From assembly GCF_000760695.4 (NCBI RefSeq), contig NZ_JHEG04000001.1:4484895-4548894 (forward strand): a DNA stretch of 64,000 bases, written 5' to 3'. Both the position numbers and the translations under genes were made by a program. Shown here in pieces: positions 33,948 through 43,895 of the stretch. The notes beneath the pieces were generated by a model. It ran no database searches, was not told the origin of the DNA, and saw only the letters and a list, made by a program, of their open reading frames with translations. The DNA is from Tolypothrix bouteillei VB521301 (lineage in GTDB: Bacteria > Cyanobacteriota > Cyanobacteriia > Cyanobacteriales > Nostocaceae). Each line of letters opens with the position of its first letter. Within the stretch, counting starts at the first letter, position 1.

Positions 33948-34721
33948 TCAAAACCATCCCTCAAGTTCGAGGGTTTCTACCATCTGGAGACCACGGGTGT
34001 CACCGACGCCCAAGATAGCTGCTTTGGCATCCTCCCTAACTCCTAAATCTTTGTCTTCTGCGAAAGATTGAATTAAAGCGTCTACAGCTGTGGCGTAGAC
34101 GACATTAGAAGGGAGTTGGCGACACAGTTGCCCTAATGCCCAGGCACAATTACTTCGCACGGGAGCAACGGGGTCTTGCACTAATGCTTCAATCAAGGGT
34201 GGTATTGCCCCCACAACTGCTTCATAACCTACATCTGCCATCTGAACTAGGGCGCTTGCAGCCCACAAACGTACTGCTGAAATATCAGTTCTTAACGCAT
34301 CTGTTAGGGGCACTAAAGAACGGCGATCGCGACAGTTTCCCAATGCCCAAACAATGCCTTTACGCACGTAACCATTCCAATCTAGGTTTAATTGGGTAAT
34401 CAATGGCTGCACGGCATCTGGGCTTGGGTTGCGTCCGAGGGCGTATGCTACGCTCACCCGTACCAAAGGGCAAGTATCAGTTAACAAACGAATCAAATGC
34501 GGAATAGCTCGTGCATCTTCTATGTCACAAAAAGCACGAGAAGCCAGCATTCTCTGCTGTGGTTCTGGATGTTCCAGTAGAGCTAGCATTGCCTCTGGAT
34601 TTGGCTTAGGTGTTTCTGCTTCCGCAGTCAGCGGTCCTAAACGATCTAGGGGACTTTCCAGTTCTATCTCTACATCATCAAGTAAGCTTAGGTCTTCTTC
34701 GTCATACATATCGTATTTCAA
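33948..34721 (-). CDS. HEAT-repeat protein
   Basis: 257 residues. After an acidic N-terminal 30 residues come about five HEAT/PBS-lyase-type repeats (for example DARAIPHLIRLLTDTCPLVRVSVAYALG and PVRSNCAWALGQL). In cyanobacteria such proteins act in phycobilisome assembly or degradation (CpcE, NblB) or as general scaffolds. No lyase-specific residues can be assigned, so I do not name it. The 66-bp gap before the preceding gene holds AACTAACA-type tandem repeats. Confidence 0.8.
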   Translation of the reverse strand: MKYDMYDEEDLSLLDDVEIELESPLDRLGPLTAEAETPKPNPEAMLALLEHPEPQQRMLASRAFCDIEDARAIPHLIRLLTDTCPLVRVSVAYALGRNPSPDAVQPLITQLNLDWNGYVRKGIVWALGNCRDRRSLVPLTDALRTDISAVRLWAASALVQMADVGYEAVVGAIPPLIEALVQDPVAPVRSNCAWALGQLCRQLPSNVVYATAVDALIQSFAEDKDLGVREDAKAAILGVGDTRGLQMVETLELEGWF

Positions 34722-34810
34722 TCCCTGATAGGGATTAATATAAAACCCTTCGTGTCCAGAAGTGAAGATGTATAAGTTTTATGGCTAAATATTGCACTTA
34801 CGTATAAATC

Positions 34811-35329
34811 TTATTCGTCACGGTTAAGAGGTTTAAACATCCACAGTGATTGAGTTCCGTAGCCCAGTTGATTGTAAAGATTGTATGCAGCCGTGTTAGA
34901 CTCAAACACTTGTAATGCTATTTGGCGATCTCCTCTAGCCTTGGCCCACTCTTCTACATACAGCATCAAAGCTTTAGCTATTCCCTGTCGCCGATATTCT
35001 GGCGCAACATAAAGTAAAAAAATATGAGCGTGACGAGTTCCCTGTATCTGATCGATGGCATTTCCAACCCAGATACAGGCGACAGGAGAAGAGGACGGGG
35101 TAGACAAGGTAGACGTTGCTTCCTTGTCCTCCTGGTTTCCTTGGTCTGCTAAAACCCACCAAACAGGTGTTTTAGTAGAGAAATACTGTTCAACTGTTTG
35201 TACTAAATGAGAAAAATCCTGTTGCTCTGGAAAAAGTTCTTGGTAAGTTCGCTGCATGAACTTGACCAATAGGGCGCGGTCTAGAGTAGAACCACGACGA
35301 ACAATATAATCAGGTAGTAAGGATTCCAA
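34811..35329 (-). CDS. GNAT-family N-acetyltransferase
   Basis: 172 residues with the acetyl-CoA site LYVAPEYRRQGIAKALMLYVEEWAKARG (about residues 103-130) and the C-terminal ESNTAAYNLYNQLGY. A Thr/Ser-rich insert near 72-83 may be variable. Substrate is unknown. The start is ATG 35329. Confidence 0.88.
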   Translation of the reverse strand: MESLLPDYIVRRGSTLDRALLVKFMQRTYQELFPEQQDFSHLVQTVEQYFSTKTPVWWVLADQGNQEDKEATSTLSTPSSSPVACIWVGNAIDQIQGTRHAHIFLLYVAPEYRRQGIAKALMLYVEEWAKARGDRQIALQVFESNTAAYNLYNQLGYGTQSLWMFKPLNRDE

Positions 35330-35397
35330 AACTCAATGGGGGAAATTGTTATATTTTTTGTCAAGGTAGTTAATGGTTAGTAGCTAACCACTAACTA

Positions 35398-35550
35398 CTA
35401 ACTCCCAACCAACAACATTCCCAATTCCCCAATAGGTGCGGGTGCTGCCATATCTGAGGGTAGGAAAATGCGAGCGCTCACGGCCACAAGGGCAGCGAAA
35501 AATATAAGCACTACGAGTAGAGGAGCAATATACTGTCGGAAAATAGACAT
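35398..35550 (-). CDS. Small single-pass membrane protein (50 residues)
   Basis: An ORF of 50 codons runs from ATG 35550 to TAG 35398. It begins MSIFRQYIAPLLVVL, has a hydrophobic helix (about residues 9-25), then SARIFLPSDMAAPAPI. It looks like a conserved cyanobacterial small membrane protein rather than chance: the helix is clean and the PSD-APAP pattern is protein-like. No family name comes to mind. It lies between the acetyltransferase gene and a two-helix membrane protein gene on the same strand. A strong ribosome site is not evident. Confidence 0.6.
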   Translation of the reverse strand: MSIFRQYIAPLLVVLIFFAALVAVSARIFLPSDMAAPAPIGELGMLLVGS

Positions 35551-35651
35551 AACACAGAAAGCTCGGAACAGCAAGTTATTCTGATAACTAGCTTAAGAAA
35601 TATTAAGCTGTCTTATTTATTCTAGCGACTTTAGATCTCTAAGAAACAAAG

Positions 35652-36062
35652 TTATCGGCGATCGCGTTCCAAATCGGCAATGCTTTTTTCCCAGTACCAA
35701 TTTTCTGGCATACCGGGAAAATCTTGCTTTGCTTGCTCCACGAGGCGTTCTGCAGTAGCAGCGTCACCAGATAACAGACCAATCAGCTTATTCTTAAGAT
35801 TGGTATCAGGTGTACGCTCATCACTTTGGGGCTTACTTCCATTAGAAGAAGGTCGAGATGAAGGTGACTGCTGCCTTCTAAATTCCCAAAATAATACGTA
35901 ATACAGGGTACCAAAAATAACAATTAGGCTAAATGTTCCTAGAAACGTTAACAAGTTAAGTGCTAAAAATCCCAGAACTAACTGGGAAAGAACGTAGCCG
36001 AGTAGTACGCCAGTGATTAAAAGAATAACTGTTGCGGTACTAATGATGAGCTTCTGCCCCAT
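35652..36062 (-). CDS. Two-helix membrane protein of unknown function
   Basis: 136 residues with two hydrophobic segments at about 7-29 and 33-58. A Ser/Pro-rich linker (63-86) and a soluble tail (LLSGDAATAERLVEQAKQDFPGMPENWYWEKSIADLERDR) follow; the WYWEKSIADLERDR ending is a pattern seen in cyanobacterial hypothetical proteins. It starts 5 bases after the AmpG-like gene stop, so the two are almost surely co-transcribed. Confidence 0.75.
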   Translation of the reverse strand: MGQKLIISTATVILLITGVLLGYVLSQLVLGFLALNLLTFLGTFSLIVIFGTLYYVLFWEFRRQQSPSSRPSSNGSKPQSDERTPDTNLKNKLIGLLSGDAATAERLVEQAKQDFPGMPENWYWEKSIADLERDRR

Positions 36063-36067
36063 AATTC

Positions 36068-37558
36068 TTATTCCTCATAGTCAAGTCCGGGTCTAGAAAA
36101 CGGTTTTGGATGTTGATTCCAAGGAGCAATAACAGGCAAAAGCAGCAATCCTGGTAGGGCTGCGACCAAGGTCAGTAGAAAGAATGAAGACCAACCTGTT
36201 GCTTTCGCTAAATCGCCAGAGGGAGCCGAGAGAATATCCCTACTAATAGCCATCAAGCTAGAGAATAATGCAAATTGAGTTGTTGTAAAACTGTGGCTGC
36301 AAAGACTCATTAAAAAGGCAACCGTCACAACTGTAACTAAGCCAGCACAGAAGTTTTCAACATTAATTGCTAATACCAAAAGATTGCTATTTTTGCCAGC
36401 CACCGATAAGACGTAATAACCCAAGTTACTCACTAACTGTAATACACCAAATATCCAAAGAGCGCGATTGATACCAATTTTACTCATCACGATACCGCCA
36501 ACAAGTACACCGACGGTTGTTGCTATCAATCCCATAACACCTTGAATTGCGGCAATTTCTGTTTTGCTAAAGCCTATTTCCCTTAAGAACAAATTACCAG
36601 TCACGCCGACTAATGCATCACCTAATTTATAGAGCAAGATAAAAATCAGAATCAGGCTAGCTTGCGAGATTCCAAATCGCTCAAAGAAATCTTGAAGTGG
36701 TAAGATGACAGCATCTTGTAAGGATTGAGGCGATTGATTTTGAGTTTGGTTCAGATGCTTTTTTGGTGTCAGAACAGATAAAGCTATCCAGCCTATCAAC
36801 AAAATTGCTAGCACCCAGTAGAACACGGGTAACGCTATAGCACGAGAGATCGCTCCTCCCAATAAACCTGCAACTAACAAACCTATCAACACTATAAAAA
36901 TCCCTTCTTTGAAAGACAAGGGAGAAACGGGGGTTGAAGTTGTGCGTTGCTGCAGTTCTGCTGGTGCCCAAAGGGTTGTGATTATACCTACAGCCATAAA
37001 AGCAGCCATCAGAAAATAAACTGCATTCCAAGGAATAATATCAGCTAAAGCTATAGCGAGGAAACTCGTGATAAATAAAGCGACACGGTAGCCAAGTACC
37101 CAAAGCGATGCGCCTGTTTCTAATTCCAGTGGCTGCAAGACATCTGTACGGTAGGCGTCACCGACAATGTCTTGAGTCGCACTTAAAAACGAAATGACAA
37201 AAGCAGTAATTGCTAGTATGTTCAGGACTTGTACGTTTTGAGATGGTTGTTGCAAAGCCATAGCGACGATCGCAACTACCAACCCTACTTGAGTCAAGAT
37301 CAGCCAACCACGCCTTGGTCCTAGGAAAGGCGGTACAAACCTGTCAACGAGTGGAGACCACAAAAATTTTAAGGAATAAGGCAACGCCATTAGACCAAAT
37401 AACGTAATTGTGCCTAAATCCACCTTTGCATCTTGCATCCATAATTGTAAAGTTTTGCTAGTTAAAAATAACGGCAAACCGGATGAAAAACCCAGCAACA
37501 ATAAAGCCGCCATCTTTCGACTTACAAAAGCTCGTTGAATTGATAAAATAGTTTTCAC
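36068..37558 (-). CDS. MFS transporter, AmpG (muropeptide permease)-like
   Basis: 496 residues with about 12-14 hydrophobic helices. The N-terminal LLLLGFSSGLPLFLTSKTLQLWMQD and MALPYSLKFLWSPLVDRFVPPFLGPRRGW blocks are AmpG hallmarks. AmpG takes up anhydromuropeptides for cell-wall recycling. A long loop (about 205-275) separates the two halves. The start is ATG 37558. It is first of a pair with the 136-residue protein. Confidence 0.88.
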   Translation of the reverse strand: MKTILSIQRAFVSRKMAALLLLGFSSGLPLFLTSKTLQLWMQDAKVDLGTITLFGLMALPYSLKFLWSPLVDRFVPPFLGPRRGWLILTQVGLVVAIVAMALQQPSQNVQVLNILAITAFVISFLSATQDIVGDAYRTDVLQPLELETGASLWVLGYRVALFITSFLAIALADIIPWNAVYFLMAAFMAVGIITTLWAPAELQQRTTSTPVSPLSFKEGIFIVLIGLLVAGLLGGAISRAIALPVFYWVLAILLIGWIALSVLTPKKHLNQTQNQSPQSLQDAVILPLQDFFERFGISQASLILIFILLYKLGDALVGVTGNLFLREIGFSKTEIAAIQGVMGLIATTVGVLVGGIVMSKIGINRALWIFGVLQLVSNLGYYVLSVAGKNSNLLVLAINVENFCAGLVTVVTVAFLMSLCSHSFTTTQFALFSSLMAISRDILSAPSGDLAKATGWSSFFLLTLVAALPGLLLLPVIAPWNQHPKPFSRPGLDYEE

Positions 37559-37718
37559 AATTTTAATTTATCTCCTCCGGTACCCGGACGAATGTGAGTT
37601 ATATTGCCATATTTATAAAGTAGTGTCAGGCAAAGATGCCAATTTATCGTGTTATTGCACCTTACCCCTTCTCTCGTTCGCAACTAGAGTTTGGGCATGC
37701 AGATCGTGAGGTGGAACC

Positions 37719-38105
37719 TCACGCGTCCGCAGCCAATTCAATCAAATCTTCAATTTTCTTAATATTTGGATCGCCAGCCAAGTAACCGATACCGCGATGT
37801 AAGTGAAGGCGAAACTGGGTCGCAAGAGTTTCTTTATCTGTCCCAAAGCCATCGTTGTAACAGCGTTGCTTGAGAGCAAGTAACAGAATATCGGACATCT
37901 CGCCACCGAACACCGACCATGTCATTTCAACGTTGCTGTCAGCAGGTATGGGTACGGGTGATGGAGGGGTGGGTTCCGCAAGAGAACGACAAAAACCCCA
38001 ACGACACAACACGTTCCAGTTTTCAATTTTGGTACTGCGTTTGAGTTTGATGAGTTGCTCTTTTGCTGTTTGTGAGAGTTTTATACGGTCAAGAGGAGGT
38101 TCCAT
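37719..38105 (-). CDS. dndE: DNA phosphorothioation protein DndE
   Basis: 128 residues with DndE features: an N-terminal LDRIKLSQTAKEQLIKLKRSTKIENWNVLCRWGFC block, GGEMSDILLLALKQR, and LHRGIGYLAGD near the C-terminus. DndE binds nicked DNA as a tetramer and is part of the complex that puts sulfur into the DNA backbone. It lies downstream of dndC-dndD on the same strand but after a 251-bp gap, so it may have its own promoter or have been separated by an insertion. Confidence 0.92.
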   Translation of the reverse strand: MEPPLDRIKLSQTAKEQLIKLKRSTKIENWNVLCRWGFCRSLAEPTPPSPVPIPADSNVEMTWSVFGGEMSDILLLALKQRCYNDGFGTDKETLATQFRLHLHRGIGYLAGDPNIKKIEDLIELAADA

Positions 38106-38356
38106 GGGTAGATAGAGGCGTAGGGGGGGAACAAAAACACTGTGTTTGAGCTACATTATGCAGATTATTTCATGTATCGTGCAAACACTTCAGGATAAAG
38201 TACTTGACCGATCGTGTCTAGCTCCCTAACTTTTTAGAGGATGTCTGAAAAGTTTTTAGTGATGTATCAAAGTTTCGCAGATCGCCCATGTTTAAAGGTC
38301 TAAAAGAGAACACGTATAAAATTTAATACTTTAATTGGTCTCCTCAATGTTATCAA
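38106..38356. other. Gap between dndD and dndE
   Basis: 251 bp with no ORF. It includes GAGGATGTCTGAAAAG at about 38238-38253, a sequence of a kind often found at ends of cyanobacterial insertion sequences. It may be a leftover of a past insertion that separated dndE from dndD. Confidence 0.35.
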
Positions 38357-40345
38357 TTACCAAAAATACCCCTCTTTAACCGTTGTTTGACGAGTCAAAG
38401 AATCATATTGCAGGAGGTATGTACGAGCGATCGCTTCATTTTCTTGCAAGACTTTAAATTCCTTTTCTGCAATTTCTGTATCGGTAGAAAGCAGAATCAC
38501 CTGATGAGAAGCAGAGGGAAAGTAACGCTCAACTAAGTTAGTGCGGTGAGAGGAATCTAGCCTTCCCAAAGGAGTATCAATAGCTACAGGTAAGCGATGC
38601 CCGGAAACACGAGCTAGTCCCCAAAGGAATGCGATCGCTAAAAGTTGCTTCTCTCCTGCTGATAAACGATTTTTTGGAACCATCTTCCCCTGTAGATCGT
38701 ACAAAGAGAGACCAAACGTAGCAGTATCAATAACTATACGGTGTACTAAATCTGATTTATGTAATAAGTAGCGAAAACACTCAGTCACTTCCGCTTCCAG
38801 TTTATTAAGTTTTTTCAGAGTCAAGCGTTCGCGAAAAAGCGAAAGTGTTTGTTGAACTTTAGCAGAAGCAGCAATGATATGCTCTTTACTCTTACGGTCA
38901 ATATTTTGGTCTGTATATTTTTTTAAATCTTTTTTTGACTTTTCAATTGCGGCGTCTAATTCAACCAAATAACGTCTTTTAGCTTCATGTTCTACTTTGA
39001 TTTGTGCAACTTGACTTTGTGCTTCTACGTGTGCATTGTGTAACTTTTGATATATCTCTGGAGAAGCAGCCGTTTGCAATTGTCTCTCTAGTTTTAGAAG
39101 CTCCTCTTCTTTTGTCTTGAGCAGCCCAAGTTGGTGTTGAGCAGAAGATTTTGCGGTTTCTAAAGAATAACTGATGATATGAGAGAGTTGAGCTAGCAAT
39201 TTTTCATCAGCCAGTAACCATGCTTCTTCTCCATTGTTTGAAGCCAATTGCTTGCTTTCCTCTTCAATTAAAAATTTAATTTTATCAAATTGTTCTTCTG
39301 ACAAATTTACTTGAGCAATCCTATTAATCAAACGTTCATTTCTTTCCAGTAAAACATTTCGGGCTATTTGTGTTTGTGAAGAGTGGATTTCACTTTCTCC
39401 TGTTTTCCGTACTTGAACGAGTAGAGGTTGAATTAACACCATTGGTAAGACATCAGCAGCCAATAGACACATAACTTGACGGACTTGTTCAATTTCTCCC
39501 GTCACTTGTGCTTGCTGTTTTTCTAGCTGACTGCGTTCTCCTGCAATTTTGCCACCTTCTGAAATAAATTTATCAAGACATACTCTCTGTTTTTCTTCAG
39601 ATGCTTCTAACTGAGCTTTAATGCGGTTTAATTGTTCCTGAGTTACTTGTTTTTCTTCTGTTTGTTGTTGGAGTCTTTGTTCAATTTCTTCCAAATTTGC
39701 CAAGTCTTTTGTATCCGCTAGTTCCTTGCGTTTGCGGCTGACTAAAATTTCTAAATCTTCTGCCAAACGTTCTGCTAGCTCTAAACCTAAAAGCCCGCGA
39801 ATCGCTTCAACAACATTTTGTGGAGGAACGTCCTGTTGTGCGAGTTCTTTTACCTGTTCGCCATCAAACAGAAATAGGTTAGAAATTCCTAAAGGAATCA
39901 AATTTTCAACATACTCATCCCATATAGTCACTAAGCTCGTGTCAAGCCATTCGTCATTTGTTCCAATATCCAAAATACCTAAATGGTCTTTCCCATCTTT
40001 GGGATTTTTTTCCCAAGTTCTGACAATACGGTATCTGACTGGCTTATCATTTTCAATATGTTCAAAAGCCAATTCAATTCTGGTTTTCTCTGTTGGAGGA
40101 GTGGAACTGCTGACACATTGCGTGAGAAAATCACTGTAACTTAGATTTCCCCGAGTAGAACATTGAGCGCGAGGTCCATACAGTGCAAGGCGAATAGCAT
40201 CCATTAAAGTCGTTTTGCCACCACCATTCATTCCACCAAATAAGATAATGGGACAGGAACTATCATTTTTTCTAGGGTCAAGTTTGATAGTTTGACGACC
40301 GTAGTAAGGACCAAAGTTTTGTAGTACTAGTTCAAGGAAGATCAC
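38357..40345 (-). CDS. dndD: DNA phosphorothioation ATPase DndD (SMC-like)
   Basis: 662 residues. Walker A is GGMNGGGKTTLMDAIRLALYG near residue 38. Long coiled coils span about 190-290 and 400-490. The C-terminal part has the ABC signature LSAGEKQLLAIAFLWGL, Walker B-like VAIDTPLGRLD and the D-loop. No CxxC zinc hook is seen. DndD is an ATPase with DNA-nicking activity in the sulfur-modification complex. It follows dndC by 81 bp on the same strand. Confidence 0.93.
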   Translation of the reverse strand: MIFLELVLQNFGPYYGRQTIKLDPRKNDSSCPIILFGGMNGGGKTTLMDAIRLALYGPRAQCSTRGNLSYSDFLTQCVSSSTPPTEKTRIELAFEHIENDKPVRYRIVRTWEKNPKDGKDHLGILDIGTNDEWLDTSLVTIWDEYVENLIPLGISNLFLFDGEQVKELAQQDVPPQNVVEAIRGLLGLELAERLAEDLEILVSRKRKELADTKDLANLEEIEQRLQQQTEEKQVTQEQLNRIKAQLEASEEKQRVCLDKFISEGGKIAGERSQLEKQQAQVTGEIEQVRQVMCLLAADVLPMVLIQPLLVQVRKTGESEIHSSQTQIARNVLLERNERLINRIAQVNLSEEQFDKIKFLIEEESKQLASNNGEEAWLLADEKLLAQLSHIISYSLETAKSSAQHQLGLLKTKEEELLKLERQLQTAASPEIYQKLHNAHVEAQSQVAQIKVEHEAKRRYLVELDAAIEKSKKDLKKYTDQNIDRKSKEHIIAASAKVQQTLSLFRERLTLKKLNKLEAEVTECFRYLLHKSDLVHRIVIDTATFGLSLYDLQGKMVPKNRLSAGEKQLLAIAFLWGLARVSGHRLPVAIDTPLGRLDSSHRTNLVERYFPSASHQVILLSTDTEIAEKEFKVLQENEAIARTYLLQYDSLTRQTTVKEGYFW

Positions 40346-40426
40346 AGTAGTTTCTTAATATTTGAATCTCAGGCAAAAGTTGGTAATAGATCTGATAACG
40401 TAACATTACGGTTGAATTATATTGTC

Positions 40427-42037
40427 TTAACTCTCTGCTTTTTTGGCTTGAAACTTAACTTGTCGCCAACTTTGCGGTTTGTCCGATTCCACATTGTTTG
40501 TTATAGCAGCATCGCCCAATGTTAACTGCTTGATTTTTGCGACATCGCCTTCAACAACCGCCTCTTTCAAATCTCTTTTCAAATGAGCGTTCCTAACAGC
40601 TTCATCTTGGGAACGCGAACTTCTTTCAAAACATTTTTCTAGTGTGTCAAATATTCCTACTCGGCGAGTTCGTTTGCGATACTGACGTTCTGTATCCAAG
40701 AGATTTGCCATGAGTTCCAAGTGCATTGCATCCTCACCACAGATTTCTTCAAGCACAGCCCATTCATCACTACCCAACAAACTCATACCAGCACCGGGAC
40801 GGGGATCTTGAAAAATTTCCCCCGTGACTTCCTGATAAATTTTGGGTAAGCTATCATCAAATTCGTGTCTTTCCTCCAGCCATATGCGTCGAATTTCACT
40901 GAGTTCTTCTATAGAAATCAAGGTGATATCACGCATATTTTCGGGTGCGGTGTGACGAATTTGCATTTGAACAGTTAGGAGTTGTCGGAGCCAGTCTTCT
41001 CTAGCTTCTTTAATGTAGGGACCGGGTATCGGCTCAACCGACACGTCTCCATCTGTATTGCGCTCGTAGAGTTGCACGTCACCATTTCTCCGCCGAAAAT
41101 CTCGGCGATCGCGGTTTTCTTCAGCATCTAATTCCTTACGAAATTCAAGTAGAGGTTGCAACCACTCTTTCTCTTCGTCATTTTGAATCATTGCTGCGAG
41201 AGATTTATCTTGGCTGACGAGCGTGCAAACCCAGCATCCAAAACGAGAGCTACCACAACTGGGGGTGGATGTATCAACAACTAAAGGACATTCATTATCA
41301 GCGCTAGCACCTCTATACATGGCGAATAAGTCCTTGTTGCTGTAGCCCCATGGGTTTTCCCATTGCATCAGATACAACCAAACTTCATCGTTTCGCCAGT
41401 CTTCAATGGGGCTGTACACAAGGGAGTTGGGCAAATTCATATTAGGGCTGAGGCGATCGCGTACCCGCTTGGCTTCCCATTTTTTCATCCTCGCCGCACG
41501 ATTTGTGCTTTCAGCTTTGCGAGTCCCCAAAACAACAATAGCTTCACCGTTGTTTCTGATAACGTCACGAATAAAACGGTTAGATGGATTGATTTTAAGA
41601 CGTTCCGTACACCAGCGAAATTTTCCTTTTGGGGCTGGGTATCCTTTACCAATAAAACCTACCCAGAATGTTTCTTTAACATCTGGCTGTAGGAGATGCG
41701 GTTCTATTGGCATTTGTTGTTCGAGCGCTGCTAGTTTCATCTGCTCTAGGGAATGGCGTACCCATGCAGATACATAAGGATTTTCTACAAGCGTGTCTGT
41801 TGTAATAACGTGTATTGTTTTAGTGCGCTTGGAATGTGGGAGCCCGGCGATCGCATTCCACACTAACTGTAGAGTAGCAGTGCTGTCTTTACCTCCAGAA
41901 TATCCCACGACCCAAGGAATTGCATCCAAGCAGTACAATTCTTGAATTTCGGTAGTTAGAGATTCAATATCTTCTACTAACTCTGCCACAGGTCGCTGAG
42001 TTTGACCTTTGTTTTCTGGCTGTTGCGTGGTGCTCAT
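40427..42037 (-). CDS. dndC: DNA phosphorothioation protein DndC (PAPS reductase-like)
   Basis: About 536 residues. The PP-loop SGGKDSTATLQ near residue 49 binds ATP. Cysteines for the 4Fe-4S cluster are in FRWCTERLK and SCGSSRFGCWVCTLV. DndC activates and transfers sulfur to DNA with DndD and DndE. I chose ATG 42037 (MSTTQQ), preceded by AGGGTAGG; a TTG at 42055 abuts its own AGGAG with no spacing. No dndA cysteine desulfurase gene is nearby, so sulfur would come from another desulfurase such as IscS/SufS. Confidence 0.94.
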   Translation of the reverse strand: MSTTQQPENKGQTQRPVAELVEDIESLTTEIQELYCLDAIPWVVGYSGGKDSTATLQLVWNAIAGLPHSKRTKTIHVITTDTLVENPYVSAWVRHSLEQMKLAALEQQMPIEPHLLQPDVKETFWVGFIGKGYPAPKGKFRWCTERLKINPSNRFIRDVIRNNGEAIVVLGTRKAESTNRAARMKKWEAKRVRDRLSPNMNLPNSLVYSPIEDWRNDEVWLYLMQWENPWGYSNKDLFAMYRGASADNECPLVVDTSTPSCGSSRFGCWVCTLVSQDKSLAAMIQNDEEKEWLQPLLEFRKELDAEENRDRRDFRRRNGDVQLYERNTDGDVSVEPIPGPYIKEAREDWLRQLLTVQMQIRHTAPENMRDITLISIEELSEIRRIWLEERHEFDDSLPKIYQEVTGEIFQDPRPGAGMSLLGSDEWAVLEEICGEDAMHLELMANLLDTERQYRKRTRRVGIFDTLEKCFERSSRSQDEAVRNAHLKRDLKEAVVEGDVAKIKQLTLGDAAITNNVESDKPQSWRQVKFQAKKAES

Positions 42038-42296
42038 TTGCCTACCCTTGTTCAACTCCTGCTAGTTTCATTACAAAAGACGGAGGTTCAATCCATAAAG
42101 CCTGCTTTTGCAGGGTTGTTCCAGAACTTCCGCTTTCAATCGCCTACGCCTCTGCTGTTTAGAGGTTGTTTTTGTCAAGGAATTCCTATTCTTGCATAAA
42201 TTAGCACAGATTAAGGTTTTTAAAAACTTTTTTTATAAAGACTCAATTTCTTGTAAATTTAACTTCGTCTCTAGTTTTAAGTTTAAAAAAACTCAT
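42038..42296. promoter_or_regulatory. Divergent promoter region between dndC and dndB
   Basis: 259 AT-rich bp between two divergent dnd genes; it must hold both promoters. In Streptomyces, DndB-type proteins bind such regions and repress dnd genes, so this is a plausible operator site. No clear palindrome was identified. Confidence 0.45.
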
Positions 42297-43895
42297 ATGG
42301 ATAACACTCAAGACAACCGCAATACTAAAATTGTCAGTCAGTATGAAGCACAGAAAGACGAGCACCAACATTTACTCGTTTCTACACTTGATAAGTATCA
42401 AGAGGGAACTGACCAGATTCTAGTTCGGAAAACTGACATGGGGGGTACTCAGGCATATGTTAGCTCTGTGACTCTAGAATGGTTTGCAAGCCGGGTCAAC
42501 TTTGCGTCTTACTTACCTTTGTTTCAAAAAAAGTATAACGCTCAAACTGATAACGTTGAGATCGACGCCGAAAGTATTGACGAGGTTCAACAACGTCCCT
42601 TGGACTGGTCGCGTCAAGCACCATTGGTGCAGTATTTGGCGACTCGAAAACACCACAAATTTCCACCAGTTCTAGTAGTCATTAGTAAATCGTGGGTAGA
42701 CAACCCTGATGCACCCGAGTGGGACAGTGAAGGACGAGCCATAAAACCCACAACTGATTTCACGCCATTTGATAAAGATGGTAAATTCGGGTTGCTGAAC
42801 GTTTCTCAGAAAGATGTCACTATTTATGCCTTAGATGGTCAACATCGATTGATGGGAGTACAAGGTTTAATAGAGTTGCTTCAATCTGGTAAACTGCGGA
42901 GATACAGAAAAGATAAAACTCCTTTCGATACCTTCATAACAGTTAACGATTTGTTAGAGCAATACCAAGTTGCACCCGATTATTTGGAAAAGTTACCTCA
43001 AGAAGAAATTGGCATAGAATTTATTTGTGCGGTTGCGGCTGGTGAAACCCGTGAAGAAGCAAGATTGCGCGTTAGGTCTGTCTTTGTTCATGTCAACCTC
43101 ATGGCAGTTCCTTTAAGCAAAGGTCAGCTTGCACAATTGAATGAGGATGATGGTTTTTCTATTGTTGCTAGAAAAATTGCTGTAACCCATCCACTGTTAG
43201 AGCAGCGCGAGGGTAGGAACCCTCGAGTCAATTGGAATAGTGCAACAGTTGCGACTAAGTCCACTGTTTTGACAACCCTACAAGCACTTAAAGAAATGTC
43301 TGAAAGGTACTTGGGGCAAAAGTTTTTGCACTGGAAACCTTTGGACAAAGGTTTAATCCCCATGCGACCGGAGAATGAAGACCTTGAAGAAGGAATCAAG
43401 GATTTTCAAACACTGTTTGATTATTTAGCGAGTCTTCCGAGCTATAACATTCTCAAATATGAAGAGACACCAGCTTTACGACACTTCAGCTTTGAAAAGA
43501 ATGGCGGTGAAGGAAATATACTTTTCCGTCCTGTTGGTCAAGTTGCCTTAGCTCAAGCTCTTGGTGTTTTAATATTTAAAATGGGATTTTCCTTGGAAGA
43601 CGTATTTAAAAAGCTGCGTAAGTTCGATCGCGAAGGCGGGTTTAGTGGTATGGAGCATCCTAAATCCCTTTGGTATGGCGTTTTATACGATCCAAACAAG
43701 AAGCGAGTACAGGTTGCAGGACGGGATCTTGCAGCTAAGTTACTCATCTATATTTTAGGTGGTGTAGAAGATAGTGTTGAACGTGCTGAATTGCGTAGGG
43801 ATTTGGCTAAAGCGAGAACGCTTGAAGATAAAACAATCGGTTTTGATGGTAAATTCGTTGAACCCAAGCAGCTAGGGCTTCCGACCGGAATATAG
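42297..43895 (+). CDS. dndB: DndB-like DGQHR-domain protein
   Basis: 532 residues from ATG 42297 (ORF open further upstream without protein-like sequence). The family motif YALDGQHRLMGVQGL lies near residue 183, with VHVNLMAVPLSKGQLAQLNEDDG near 270. DndB proteins tune phosphorothioation, at least partly by repressing the dnd genes and by DNA and ATP binding. This one is longer than the roughly 365 residues of the E. coli or Salmonella protein, with extra sequence at both ends. It is divergent from dndC, the classical arrangement for a regulator. A second DGQHR gene follows 592 bp downstream. Confidence 0.85.
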   Translation: MDNTQDNRNTKIVSQYEAQKDEHQHLLVSTLDKYQEGTDQILVRKTDMGGTQAYVSSVTLEWFASRVNFASYLPLFQKKYNAQTDNVEIDAESIDEVQQRPLDWSRQAPLVQYLATRKHHKFPPVLVVISKSWVDNPDAPEWDSEGRAIKPTTDFTPFDKDGKFGLLNVSQKDVTIYALDGQHRLMGVQGLIELLQSGKLRRYRKDKTPFDTFITVNDLLEQYQVAPDYLEKLPQEEIGIEFICAVAAGETREEARLRVRSVFVHVNLMAVPLSKGQLAQLNEDDGFSIVARKIAVTHPLLEQREGRNPRVNWNSATVATKSTVLTTLQALKEMSERYLGQKFLHWKPLDKGLIPMRPENEDLEEGIKDFQTLFDYLASLPSYNILKYEETPALRHFSFEKNGGEGNILFRPVGQVALAQALGVLIFKMGFSLEDVFKKLRKFDREGGFSGMEHPKSLWYGVLYDPNKKRVQVAGRDLAAKLLIYILGGVEDSVERAELRRDLAKARTLEDKTIGFDGKFVEPKQLGLPTGI

